Below are positions 1 through 6,329 of a DNA stretch of 11,596 nt, piece by piece. Position 1 is the stretch's first letter, and each line of letters begins with the position of its first letter. Both the position numbers and the translations under genes were made by a program. Below the pieces are notes generated by a model. The model did not search any database. It was not told where the DNA came from and was given only the letters and a program-made list of their open reading frames with translations. The stretch comes from Streptomyces sp. NL15-2K (GTDB lineage Bacteria; Actinomycetota; Actinomycetes; Streptomycetales; Streptomycetaceae): positions 1 to 11,596 of the forward strand of contig NZ_CP130632.1 of NCBI RefSeq assembly GCF_030551255.1. The letters run 5' to 3'.

Positions 1-373
1 GATCCATCAGGATGATCGCTCGATCTCCTCTTTTGCGAACGACCTCTTCAAGGCATGTAGAGCTGAATCCGGACATGCTGACGATTACGCCGACGACAGA
101 TGGAGATGTCCGGCGAAGGCGTGCCTCTACCGCGTCGACCACGTCAATCGATACGGGCTTGCTTTCCCATTTCGCTTCGATGAGGTACGTTTGTCCTCCA
201 TAGGAGGCGACAAGATCAGTCTGCCTCGGTGGGGAAATCGAGGAATCTCGCTCTGCTCGGAGTCCAGCTATGCGCAGGAGGCGCAACAGGAAACGCTCGA
301 ATTCAATTCCGCGACGCTGTGGGGTTTTTCCGTTCTCCAGTGATCGGAACTCGTCAAACGGAGTGATTCTCAC
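1..373 (-). CDS. Mrr-like PD-(D/E)XK restriction endonuclease, 3' end outside window
   Basis: The visible part is 124 residues from a GTG start at 373, and the frame is still open at the window edge. The start is well fixed: a TGA lies in frame two codons upstream, and an AGGAG ribosome site sits 9 nt before the GTG. Residues 20-37 form an N-terminal helix (RRGIEFERFLLRLLRIAG), as in Mrr-type nucleases. The catalytic signature follows: Asp53 in QTDLVAS, then Glu66-Ala67-Lys68 in YLIEAKW, which is the D...(E)xK pattern of the PD-(D/E)XK fold. GVIVSMSGFS (residues 95-104) matches the core strand of this family. Such enzymes are usually stand-alone type IV-like restriction or DNA-end nucleases; the substrate here is unknown. 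Base composition looks lower in G+C than the AICE core, suggesting a separate history. The fold call is fairly sure; the biological role is inference. Confidence 0.8.
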   Translation of the reverse strand, partial: MRITPFDEFRSLENGKTPQRRGIEFERFLLRLLRIAGLRAERDSSISPPRQTDLVASYGGQTYLIEAKWESKPVSIDVVDAVEARLRRTSPSVVGVIVSMSGFSSTCLEEVVRKRGDRAIILMD

Positions 374-517
374 GTGTCAAGTCTCCTGATTCGGTGCAAT
401 GGAAGAGGTCGTCGTATAGAAGCTTTGGATTATTTCCAGGCCTCAGCGTCGAGAATTCCACTTTCCTGCAAGAATGCCTGGGCAGAGGTGTCGAGCTAAT
501 CGGCACTCTAGATTCAA

Positions 518-540
518 GGTGTGCGCGGTGGCGCTACACC
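518..540 (-). terminator. Candidate hairpin terminator after the HTH/TPR regulator
   Basis: An inverted repeat, GGTGT-GCGC-ggtg-GCGC-t-ACACC, forms a 9-bp stem with one bulged base and a 4-nt loop. It lies about 50 nt downstream of the stop codon at 590 of the minus-strand regulator gene. There is no strong U-tract, which is common for Streptomyces terminators. It could be an unrelated hairpin. Confidence 0.4.
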
Positions 541-589
541 GGAACCCGCTTCCCGCCGGAAGCATGGACCCGGACCGTGGGCAGTCAGT

Positions 590-1942
590 TCAGAACGGAA
601 GTTCGGGCCCGGCTGCCCCCCGCTTGATGGTCATGATCTGTTCGTGGAAGTCGCGTGTGGCGGCTTCGCGCGGGTAGCGGGACCGGAGTTCCTTATCCAA
701 CTCGTCGGCGACTAAAAGCAGAGACGGGAGGGACTTGCGGTCGGCTTCGAGGGCCTTGGTTCCCATGCCGATGGCTTCTTCGATCTCGCCCGTGCGGGCG
801 GCGGCGACTCCGAGAGTGAGGCGTGCCTCTGCGGCGCGCATAGGTGAGATCTCGGTTCCGCCGGGGCCGGTGCTGATGCGGATCACTGATCGGGCGTGGG
901 CGGCGGAGCGTTCGTCGTCTCCGAGTAGACGATAGGCGTCCATCTCGTAGAAGTCCCACTTGTCCGGGTCAATGATGAAGTGGTGTTCCGGGTGGTCCGG
1001 GCGGGGTAGCCGGTCCAGGCGTGCGCGTCCGGCATCCAGTGAGTCACGGACCAGTCGGGCGTCTCCCATGCGGGCGGCGGCGCGTGCCTTGTGCGCGTAC
1101 AACTGCACGCCGACGGAATGCGTCTGGTCCGAGGCGTGCCCGGCCTCGACGGCGTCGAGCATGTCTTGCCAACGGCTCTGGGTGAGAGCGAACCACGCCT
1201 CTATCTCCCACGCCCAAGCCTTGATCTCGCCGTGTCCGGCCTCCTCGCCTATGCGGAGTGCAGCGGCCTTACTGAGGTTCGCGGCCTCGCGCTGGCCACG
1301 GTCGTACTGGACACACGCGTTCAGCAGGAACAGCCATCCGGTATCGACGAGTAGTTCCCGGTGCTGTCGAAGGGTCATCCGGCCTTCGAGTTGCTTGGTG
1401 ACGTATTGCAAGCCGTTCCGGGTGCGCTCGTGAAGGTAGTCGGCATCGGCGTACGGGTACGCGCGGGCCAGTTGGTCAATGCCCTGCTCGATCGACTCCA
1501 GGGCGGCGCTGTTGATGCTGGACATCTCCGTCCGCCGTAGCATCTCGGCGATGTCCCACAATCCGGCGCCACCTTGTGCGATCAAGGCGCTGGGGTCGTC
1601 AAGCCTGGATGGGGTGGCCGGTCGTTCCAACTCCCACGGGCGTGGGGCGACACCTGCGAGATGACCAGGGATGCGCAGTCCATCGACGACTTCGAGGATC
1701 TTGTGGAACTGGGTGATCCGTGGGCGAACGCCCTTGCCGTCGGTCTCGGGCCGGGCCATCTTGCCGATGTGCTCGCGCTTGTAGCCGATGGCCTCGGAGA
1801 TCTTGGCGTAGCTGATGTGGCCGTGGATCTTGGCCAGTCTGAAGACTTCACCGAAGTCGTGGTTGGCGATCGCCGACCGCACGTCCGCGCGTTCCAGCAC
1901 GTGCGGAGGCAGAGCTGCCGGTGTCGGTGCAGCTTCGGTCAT
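590..1942 (-). CDS. Helix-turn-helix transcriptional regulator with TPR-like C-terminal domain
   Basis: This is a 450-residue protein. The frame stays open for 36 codons further upstream, but the ATG at 1942 is preferred because GGGGA lies 6 nt before it and the extra residues look non-coding. Residues 20-95 carry an XRE/lambda-repressor-like helix-turn-helix (FRLAKIHGHISYAKISEAIG, then YKREHIGKMARPE). The remainder, about residues 125-450, is almost wholly helical with repeated A/L/W-rich pairs typical of tetratricopeptide repeats. This architecture is common among Streptomyces regulators, where the TPR part is thought to sense a peptide or partner protein. It is divergent from the HATPase-fold gene at 2141 with a 198-bp shared upstream region, so the two may be co-regulated or partners. 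The target genes cannot be read from the sequence. The fold is confident; the specific role is not known. Confidence 0.82.
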   Translation of the reverse strand: MTEAAPTPAALPPHVLERADVRSAIANHDFGEVFRLAKIHGHISYAKISEAIGYKREHIGKMARPETDGKGVRPRITQFHKILEVVDGLRIPGHLAGVAPRPWELERPATPSRLDDPSALIAQGGAGLWDIAEMLRRTEMSSINSAALESIEQGIDQLARAYPYADADYLHERTRNGLQYVTKQLEGRMTLRQHRELLVDTGWLFLLNACVQYDRGQREAANLSKAAALRIGEEAGHGEIKAWAWEIEAWFALTQSRWQDMLDAVEAGHASDQTHSVGVQLYAHKARAAARMGDARLVRDSLDAGRARLDRLPRPDHPEHHFIIDPDKWDFYEMDAYRLLGDDERSAAHARSVIRISTGPGGTEISPMRAAEARLTLGVAAARTGEIEEAIGMGTKALEADRKSLPSLLLVADELDKELRSRYPREAATRDFHEQIMTIKRGAAGPELPF

Positions 1943-1984
1943 CTCACTTCCCCATTGTGATTGACCTGACGTCTCTTGTTGGTT

Positions 1985-2004
1985 GATCTTCTCTTTCGAT
2001 CTTC
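1985..2004. repeat. Direct repeat GATCTTC x2 in the divergent promoter region
   Basis: GATCTTC occurs at 1985-1991 and again at 1998-2004, a 13-bp offset, inside the 198-bp region between the regulator and the HATPase-fold gene. A second pair, GAGGGGGG at 2036-2043 and 2051-2058, lies just downstream. Either could be an operator for the HTH protein. Repeats this short can arise by chance. Confidence 0.3.
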
Positions 2005-2070
2005 GCTTCACGGTCTGTCTCGCGAGTGTACCCATGAGGGGGGTCCCCAAGAGGGGGGAGCGGCAGCCGG

Positions 2071-2099
2071 GGCAGGGGGTGCACTCTCGTCACCCTGCC
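2071..2099 (+). promoter_or_regulatory. Hairpin in the leader of the HATPase-fold gene
   Basis: GGCAGGGGGTG (2071-2081) pairs with CACCCTGCC (2091-2099), leaving a 2-nt bulge and a 9-nt loop. It lies 42 nt before the chosen ATG at 2141. It could affect the leader RNA or be incidental in G-rich DNA. Confidence 0.3.
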
Positions 2100-2140
2100 G
2101 GGAGGGCCTCGGCAGACGTGAGCTGAGACGGGACCATGTC

Positions 2141-2707
2141 ATGGACGCGAGAAATGCGCGGCGGCATGAACACGTAGCGCAGGAACTGGAGGCGTACGCT
2201 CACTGGTTCGCGGTGCCGGATCCGTCATCCGACGGGCGCTTCCTGGCTCTGACGCTGTTCGCCGAGTGCGGGGACGCGGCACGCATCGCGCGGGACACGG
2301 TGGCCGTGTTCCTGCGCGGGGTGATTGTGGGTGAGGTCGTGTCTGACGCCCGGCTGGCCGTCTCGGAACTGGTCGGGAATGTGGTGAACCATGTGGTGCC
2401 GGAGCGTCATCTGGCCCGTCCCGGCGGCTGTCGGCGTATCGATGTGACCTTCAAGCTCTATCCGAGGTGGCTCTTCATCGGCGTCGCGGATGAGGACTCG
2501 ACACCCCCTCTGCTTCCCATGGGCGACGCGCTCTGCCCGGAGTTGACGGGGGAGCTGATGGAAGCTGTCTTACCCGACAGCGGCCGTGGATTGATGATCA
2601 CTCAGCGGGTGGGGGCGGCGGTCTGGTGGACGCCGAAGGAGGGCGGAGGCAAGACGGTCTGGTGCCGCTTCGATCTGGACGGCGAAGGCAAGCACAGACC
2701 GCACTGA
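2141..2707 (+). CDS. ATP-binding protein of the HATPase_c / RsbW-like anti-sigma kinase fold
   Basis: This is a 188-residue protein. The frame extends to 1976, but the residues before the ATG at 2141 (Gly/Ala/Arg-rich) look like untranslated leader. Three GHKL ATPase signatures are in order: the N box SELVGNVVNHV (about residues 73-83), the G1-type box IGVADEDS, and the G2-type box GRGLMITQRVG, ending in the characteristic WW...G.GKTVWCRF strand. There is no sensor, dimerisation or membrane domain, so it resembles the stand-alone RsbW/SpoIIAB-like proteins that are abundant in Streptomyces. These bind ATP and often control a sigma factor or anti-sigma antagonist, but no such partner gene is present here. 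It is divergent from the HTH/TPR regulator, a pairing often seen in Streptomyces. The start has only a weak GGGA ribosome site, so the exact start is moderately sure. Confidence 0.82.
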   Translation: MDARNARRHEHVAQELEAYAHWFAVPDPSSDGRFLALTLFAECGDAARIARDTVAVFLRGVIVGEVVSDARLAVSELVGNVVNHVVPERHLARPGGCRRIDVTFKLYPRWLFIGVADEDSTPPLLPMGDALCPELTGELMEAVLPDSGRGLMITQRVGAAVWWTPKEGGGKTVWCRFDLDGEGKHRPH

Positions 2708-2870
2708 TGATCTCCGGGCCGTCGCTTCCTCGTGTCTTTCGCGACGGTAGCGGGCGGCTGCCCGGGGCTGGAGGGTGATTCCTCCGGCGAACGGGGCGTG
2801 GCCTCCTGGGACGATCCGCCGAGCTCCCCACTCGGCCTCAGGAGGCCCGCTTCGACAACCGAACACCGGA

Positions 2871-2911
2871 CCGGGCCACCCCTAGCCCTGGAAAGCACAA
2901 GGGTGGCCCGG
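2871..2911. repeat. Perfect 11-bp inverted repeat, terminator or attenuator candidate
   Basis: CCGGGCCACCC (2871-2881) and GGGTGGCCCGG (2901-2911) are perfect reverse complements separated by 19 nt, giving a very stable stem-loop. It lies 164 nt downstream of the HATPase-fold stop and 108 nt upstream of the small gene at 3020. It could terminate the former or act in the leader of the latter. Confidence 0.6.
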
Positions 2912-2928
2912 CTGGGGAACGCGAAGAT

Positions 2929-2952
2929 CCCCGGTGCCTGATGGTACCGGGG
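2929..2952. repeat. 7-bp inverted repeat with a competing 5-bp alternative
   Basis: CCCCGGT (2929-2935) pairs with ACCGGGG (2946-2952) around a 10-nt loop. The same CCCC can instead pair with GGGG at 2914-2917 (GGGGA 2914-2918 with TCCCC 2928-2932), so the two hairpins exclude each other. This is the arrangement expected of an attenuator, but it is unproven. Confidence 0.4.
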
Positions 2953-3019
2953 CCGTTGTGCTGTGCATCTGCCCTGGGCCAAAGAGAGTTGATGACCCGT
3001 TATCTAGATCAGGGCAGAG

Positions 3020-3328
3020 GTGGGCAAGGTGACTGGCGCGGATGAGGGCTGGCTGAGCAATGGCCTCGATGATGTCGCGGGCGCGGACTTCGGTCTGTGG
3101 GTGCCGGATGTCGACTACATGGCGGGCTGGCGCGAGGCGCGGGAGTCCGCAGACCGGCTGAATCGGGCGTTCCTCGGTGCCGGGTTCGGGCTGTCCGAGT
3201 TACGGGCTGTCGCCTCGACGAACGAGGGCGGGCGCGGGGTCGTGCGGCTGGCGGGCTGGCCGGACGCTGTTGACCGGCTCGCCGGGCTCCTGGAGGCGCT
3301 CGCCGATGGCGACGGCGGTGCGGTGTGA
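3020..3328 (+). CDS. Small hypothetical protein, 102 aa
   Basis: I do not recognise this family with certainty. The protein is acidic and soluble-looking, with FGLWVPDVDYMAGWREARES (about residues 24-43) and a C-terminal helix rich in Leu and Ala (VDRLAGLLEALADG). No membrane segment, signal peptide or known motif is visible. Two GTG starts are possible: 3020 (AGGG 5 nt upstream) and 3029 (AGAGG 8 nt upstream), differing by three residues. Codon use fits Streptomyces coding DNA (third positions mostly G or C), which supports a real gene. It stands alone between two hairpin-rich gaps. Confidence 0.65.
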   Translation: MGKVTGADEGWLSNGLDDVAGADFGLWVPDVDYMAGWREARESADRLNRAFLGAGFGLSELRAVASTNEGGRGVVRLAGWPDAVDRLAGLLEALADGDGGAV

Positions 3329-3367
3329 GGGGCCTTTTCGCTGGTGAGCGGCGCGCGTGGGCACGTC

Positions 3368-3534
3368 GCCGGCCGCAGAGACTTTGGGCGGTAGCTGCCA
3401 TGGGGCGAGTGAACAGGGGGCCTTACGCTCGCCAGCGGATCGGGCAGTCCTTGGAGCTGCCCGCAATAGCCCGATCGGCCCCCTGTTCTTCGAGGCTCGC
3501 CCCATGGGAGCTGCCTAAAGTCTCGGAGGCCGTC
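3368..3534. repeat. Very long imperfect hairpin (167 nt), candidate single-strand origin, transfer locus or structured RNA
   Basis: Two arms of about 55 nt pair around a structured centre. From outside in: CGGCC 3370-3374 with 3528-3532; GAGACTTT 3378-3385 with AAAGTCTC 3517-3524; GGC 3387-3389 with 3513-3515; AGCT 3393-3396 with 3509-3512; CCATGGGGCGAG 3398-3409 with CTCGCCCCATGG 3496-3507; GAACAGGGGGCC 3411-3422 with GGCCCCCTGTTC 3477-3488. Two 12-bp blocks are perfect, and about 46 Watson-Crick pairs form in total. The centre can form GATCGGGC 3438-3445 with GCCCGATC 3469-3476, or the overlapping CGGGCAG 3441-3447 with CTGCCCG 3457-3463. Bulges (3390-3392, 3489-3495) make it an imperfect palindrome like the single-strand origins of rolling-circle plasmids. 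It could instead be a MITE or an RNA gene. Confidence 0.85.
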
Positions 3535-3616
3535 GACCCCCAGCCACCCACGCCCCGGGCCACCGTGGCCGGTCGACGCTTCGACTCCTTGGGCGTATTG
3601 CGGTGTGGGGCGCCGG

Positions 3617-3668
3617 GTGACCGGACGGGACCGGCGGTCACGCCGCACGCCCGGCCGGGGCGGCCGGG
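3617..3668. repeat. Cluster of G+C-rich palindromes
   Basis: GTGACC (3617-3622) pairs with GGTCAC (3636-3641), and CCCGGCC (3650-3656) pairs with GGCCGGG (3662-3668) over a 5-nt loop. An odd palindrome, GGCCAC-C-GTGGCC, lies just upstream of this pair. These continue the structured region that begins with the long hairpin. Confidence 0.5.
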
Positions 3669-3674
3669 CGCCCC

Positions 3675-3693
3675 GGCGTGCCGGAGGCACGCC
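3675..3693 (-). terminator. Candidate terminator of the GntR repressor gene
   Basis: GGCGTGCC (3675-3682) and GGCACGCC (3686-3693) form a perfect 8-bp stem with a 3-nt loop, about 42 nt downstream of the repressor stop codon at 3736 on the minus strand. No T-run follows, which is usual for Streptomyces terminators. Confidence 0.5.
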
Positions 3694-3735
3694 CTTGAGG
3701 AAGTGAAGGTTGTTTCGACCGATGGCCGTTGGTCC

Positions 3736-4515
3736 TCAGGTGCGGGCGCGTCCGGTGGGCTGCTTGTCGGCGGTGATCCGGTAGGAGAGTTCGGCGCGGT
3801 CCGCACCGACGCTGAGCTCTTCGAGGATCAGCGGGCGGTCGTCGGTGCCGTGCGCGACGCGGACAAGGTGCAGTATCGGGGTCGCGTCCGGGAGCTGGAG
3901 TGTGGTGCGCTCGTCGGGCAGCGGCATGCGGGCGCGGACCGTCTCCGACCACCACAGCTTGTGTCCGGCCTGGGTGAGTACCCAGTAGATCGCTGCCGGA
4001 CGCTTGCATGGTTCCTCCGCCAGCATGGGAACAGCCTCAGCCACCTCGAACGGGATCAACGTCCGGTGCATCGCGCGCGTGCCGGTGGCGGCGTCGATCA
4101 GCAGCCGGTCACAGCCGAACAGTGCTTCTTCCTCGTCGAGTTGGAGCAGTCGGCCGGTGGCCTTGGTGGTGTGCGTGCGATACGTGCTGGGCTCCTCGGC
4201 CTCGTCCCAGACGTCGCCGTTGGGCATCACGAATCGGCCGTCGGGTGTGCGGCTGACGCGGCGTTCGAGGGTGAGCGCTGGTTGGCCGTCGGAGCGTACG
4301 AAGCTGCCCTTGCCGTGCCGGACGTCGATCAGCCCTTCCGCTCGCAGGGCTGCGATGGCGTTGCGGACGGTGGGACGGGAGACGCCGTAGCGCGCCATGA
4401 GCTGAGCTTCGGACGGCAGCAGGGAATCCGGCGTGAACTCGCCGGACAGGATCGCCTCGCGGATGGCGGCGGCCACCTGCTGGTAGAGGGCTCCGGGGCG
4501 CTGGATCTCTGACAT
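3736..4515 (-). CDS. GntR/HutC-family transcriptional repressor, KorSA-like
   Basis: This 259-residue protein has the normal HutC-subfamily length. The ATG at 4515 is preceded by GGAG with an 8-nt spacer. Residues 10-75 are a GntR winged helix-turn-helix (LYQQVAAAIREAILSGEF, PSEAQLMARYGVSRPTVRNA, then the wing GKGSFV). Residues about 100-255 form the UTRA ligand-binding domain, with PLILEELSVGADRAELSYRI near its end. In pSAM2-type AICEs the equivalent, KorSA, represses the transfer/replication genes and itself. Here it is divergent from the SCO3933/TraSA-like operon, with two operator-like 16-bp sites between them, which supports that role. Family membership is clear; the KorSA role rests on gene order. 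A ligand is unknown. Confidence 0.9.
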   Translation of the reverse strand: MSEIQRPGALYQQVAAAIREAILSGEFTPDSLLPSEAQLMARYGVSRPTVRNAIAALRAEGLIDVRHGKGSFVRSDGQPALTLERRVSRTPDGRFVMPNGDVWDEAEEPSTYRTHTTKATGRLLQLDEEEALFGCDRLLIDAATGTRAMHRTLIPFEVAEAVPMLAEEPCKRPAAIYWVLTQAGHKLWWSETVRARMPLPDERTTLQLPDATPILHLVRVAHGTDDRPLILEELSVGADRAELSYRITADKQPTGRART

Positions 4516-4563
4516 CTCGGCATCTCCGGGTTGAGGTCGTAGTCACGTCGCACGAGCGACATC

Positions 4564-4579
4564 ACTCGTCAGCATAAGT
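4564..4579. promoter_or_regulatory. Operator-like site 1 (repressor-proximal)
   Basis: ACTCGT-CAGC-ATAAGT is an imperfect dyad that shares ACTCGT, the 4-nt spacer and the terminal AAGT with site 2. It overlaps a possible -10 box (TATGCT on the minus strand, 4576-4571) of the repressor gene, preceded 17 nt upstream by TGTACG. Binding here would give autorepression. Confidence 0.55.
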
Positions 4580-4581
4580 AG

Positions 4582-4611
4582 TTGCACTCTCGCCGTACAG
4601 CACTTCATAGT
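4582..4611 (+). promoter_or_regulatory. Weak candidate promoter of the transfer operon
   Basis: TTGCAC (4582-4587) and CATAGT (4606-4611) are spaced 18 nt. Both match consensus only partly. The predicted start of transcription, near 4618, would fall inside operator-like site 2. Confidence 0.35.
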
Positions 4612-4615
4612 CGTA

Positions 4616-4631
4616 ACTCGTAAGGACAAGT
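4616..4631. promoter_or_regulatory. Operator-like site 2 (operon-proximal)
   Basis: ACTCGT-AAGG-ACAAGT is a near-perfect inverted repeat (one mismatch between half-sites), in the same orientation as site 1 and exactly 52 bp from it, close to five helical turns. It is a strong candidate for the second binding site of the divergent GntR repressor. Confidence 0.6.
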
Positions 4632-4658
4632 GACGTCAGCATCTCGCTGGCGTCCCGA

Positions 4659-4675
4659 TTGGCCAGGGAGGCCAA
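4659..4675 (+). promoter_or_regulatory. Ribosome binding site in a hairpin loop
   Basis: TTGGCC (4659-4664) and GGCCAA (4670-4675) are perfect complements flanking AGGGA. The Shine-Dalgarno AGGGAGG (4665-4671) fills the loop and the start of the stem, 9 nt before the ATG at 4681. The stem could modulate translation of the first gene of the operon. Confidence 0.5.
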
Positions 4676-4680
4676 ACACA

Positions 4681-5028
4681 ATGCAGTCCATTCCCGTGGA
4701 CACGGCGCGGCTCGGCGTACTGCGGTGCGCCATCGCGCCCGAAGCAAAGCTCAGCAACCCCGAGACACAGGAGGTGAAGAAGGACCGGGACGGCAACCCC
4801 GTCTACACCGTGGCCGTCACCGTGCGGCAGGACCGACGGCGTATCTCCGTCATCGAGATCGCCGTGAGCGGTCAGCCCAAAGGCATCGAGGAAGGCCAGA
4901 TCGTCAAGGTCACCGGACTGACCGCGTTCGCCTGGTCAATGGGCGACCGGCACGGCGTCAGCTTCCGGGCCGACGCGATCACGCCCGTGCACGGCACGGC
5001 GGCGCACTCCAAGGGCGGTGACGCCTGA
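4681..5028 (+). CDS. SCO3933-family regulatory protein (AICE-associated)
   Basis: This is a 115-residue protein. The ATG at 4681 is chosen over an upstream in-frame ATG at 4630, because AGGGAGG precedes it and because the sequence from MQSIPVDTARLGVL onward matches the typical beginning of this family. Other family-like segments are KKDRDGNPVYTVAVTVRQ (about residues 32-49) and EEGQIVKVTGL, ending in GVSFRADAITP. These small beta-rich proteins sit directly upstream of the FtsK-like transfer gene in many Streptomyces AICEs. Their biochemical role is not established, and 'regulatory' is the inherited family name. Its TGA overlaps the next ATG (TGATG at 5026-5030), so translation is probably coupled. 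Confidence 0.85.
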   Translation: MQSIPVDTARLGVLRCAIAPEAKLSNPETQEVKKDRDGNPVYTVAVTVRQDRRRISVIEIAVSGQPKGIEEGQIVKVTGLTAFAWSMGDRHGVSFRADAITPVHGTAAHSKGGDA

Positions 5029-6329
5029 TGGAGCCGATCCTGCTTGCCTTCGCCCTGGCAGTACTCGCGTGGGTGCTCGTCGTCGGCGACCTGGTGCGGC
5101 GGCACCGTCCGGCCTGGCACTGGTACGTCGTCGGCTACCCGGTGACCGCGTGCCGGGTGCTGTTCACCTGGCGGCGGGTCGCCATGCTCAACGACCTCTC
5201 CGTGTCCCGCCTTCCGGCGCGCACGCTGGTCGGGCACCTGCTGGTCAAGGGTGATCCGGTGCGGCCGGTGGCTCCGCGGCTGTCGTTCCCGCGTGCCACC
5301 CGCCTGGGGCTGACCGTGGCCGTACGGCTGCACGCGGGCCAGACCCCCGCGACCTACATGAAGGCGGCCGATGCGCTCGTACACGCGTGGAAGGTCCACG
5401 CGGTACGGGTCGCCTCGCCGGAACGCGGCCTCGTGCTGCTGACGGCGACGGCCACTGATCCGCTTCAGCGGCCCGGCTTAGCCACCGCCCCGACCGAGCT
5501 GCTCTCCGCCCTCATCGGCGCGCTGGAAACGGGCGGCGCGTGGGTGATGAACCTGCGGTTGGTACCGCACTGGCTCATCGCCGGGGCCACCCGGTCAGGC
5601 AAGTCCACCCTGCTGGCCCGGCTGATCACCCAACTCGCGCCCCAGCCTGTCGCCCTGGTCGGCATCGACTGCAAGGGCGGCATGGAACTTGGCCTGTTCA
5701 CCGGACGGCTGAGCGCGCTGGCGACCTGCCGACGCGAAGCAGTCGCCGTGCTGAGCGCGCTGGTCGTCGACATGCAGGACCGGATGAGCGCGTGCCGGTC
5801 GGCGGGTGTCCGCTCGATCTGGGAGCTGCCCGACAAGCTGAGGCCCATACCCGTCGTCGTGATCGTCGACGAGATCGCGGAGCTGTACCTGGCCGACGGC
5901 ACCCGCGACAGCAAGGCGGAAACCGAACAGTGCTCCACACTCCTGCTGCGCCTGGCGCAGCTCGGGGCGGCCCTCGGCCTGCACCTGGTCGTCGCCGGAC
6001 AACGCGTCGGCTCCGACCTCGGGCCCGGCGTCACGGCCCTGCGGGCCCAACTCGGCGGTCGCATCTGCCACCGGGTCAACGATCCCGGCACGGCAGAGAT
6101 GGCCTTGGGCGACCTCAACAAGGACGCCGTGGCCGTCGCCCAAGCGATCACAGCCGAGGAGCGGGGCGTGGCCGTCTGCACCGGCCCGGACGGCGGCTGG
6201 AGCCGCGCCCGCTCCCACCTCACGACCACCGAAGAGGCCGTGTCGACGGCCCGGAAGCACGCGGCCATGACCCCGGAACTGCCCGCCCTCGACCGCGCCT
6301 TGGCGGTGCTGGAAGGAGACGACAAGTGA
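5028..6329 (+). CDS. FtsK/SpoIIIE-type DNA translocase, TraSA-like conjugative transfer protein
   Basis: This is a 433-residue protein. Residues 4-22 form an N-terminal membrane helix (LLAFALAVLAWVLVVG), possibly with a second hydrophobic stretch around 31-47. The ATPase domain carries Walker A GATRSGKST (186-194) and Walker B VVVIVDE (276-282), with LVVAGQRVGSD (320-330) as the sensor-like strand of FtsK proteins. In AICEs this single protein is the main transfer factor: it moves double-stranded plasmid DNA between hyphae, unlike relaxase-based systems. No FtsK-gamma DNA-recognition domain is obvious, although the C-terminal about 60 residues may bind a cis-acting site. The gene overlaps the upstream gene by 1 nt and the downstream gene by 4 nt, indicating one transcript. 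The family is secure. Confidence 0.93.
   Translation: MEPILLAFALAVLAWVLVVGDLVRRHRPAWHWYVVGYPVTACRVLFTWRRVAMLNDLSVSRLPARTLVGHLLVKGDPVRPVAPRLSFPRATRLGLTVAVRLHAGQTPATYMKAADALVHAWKVHAVRVASPERGLVLLTATATDPLQRPGLATAPTELLSALIGALETGGAWVMNLRLVPHWLIAGATRSGKSTLLARLITQLAPQPVALVGIDCKGGMELGLFTGRLSALATCRREAVAVLSALVVDMQDRMSACRSAGVRSIWELPDKLRPIPVVVIVDEIAELYLADGTRDSKAETEQCSTLLLRLAQLGAALGLHLVVAGQRVGSDLGPGVTALRAQLGGRICHRVNDPGTAEMALGDLNKDAVAVAQAITAEERGVAVCTGPDGGWSRARSHLTTTEEAVSTARKHAAMTPELPALDRALAVLEGDDK

Larger units (their letters stand above)
2708..3019. other. 312-bp intergenic region with stacked hairpins
   Basis: No convincing gene is seen on either strand. The notable content is the pair of inverted repeats at 2871-2911 and 2929-2952, described separately. 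No promoter with good -35 and -10 boxes was found ahead of the gene at 3020. Confidence 0.6.
3329..3735. other. 407-bp non-coding region dense in secondary structure
   Basis: The open frames crossing this stretch lack protein-like composition and are best explained as chance frames in G+C-rich DNA. It contains the long hairpin at 3368-3534 and a run of smaller palindromes at 3560-3693. A structured non-coding region inside an AICE is a natural place for a cis-acting replication or transfer site or a regulatory RNA. Confidence 0.6.

Noticed and set aside
567..574. GACCCGGA, the 8-mer reported as a TraB recognition sequence in the Streptomyces plasmid pSVH1
   Set aside because: Only a single copy was noticed, whereas recognition loci have clustered repeats. 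One hit in G+C-rich DNA is expected by chance.
2602..2982. A 126-codon minus-strand frame across the 2708-3019 gap
   Set aside because: It overlaps the HATPase-fold gene and the hairpins, and is rich in Arg/Pro/Ser without protein-like pattern or ribosome site.
3325..4512. A 395-codon open frame on the plus strand
   Set aside because: Most of it is antisense to the clear GntR repressor gene and the rest crosses the hairpin region. The translation shows no family features and is explained by G+C-rich codon bias.
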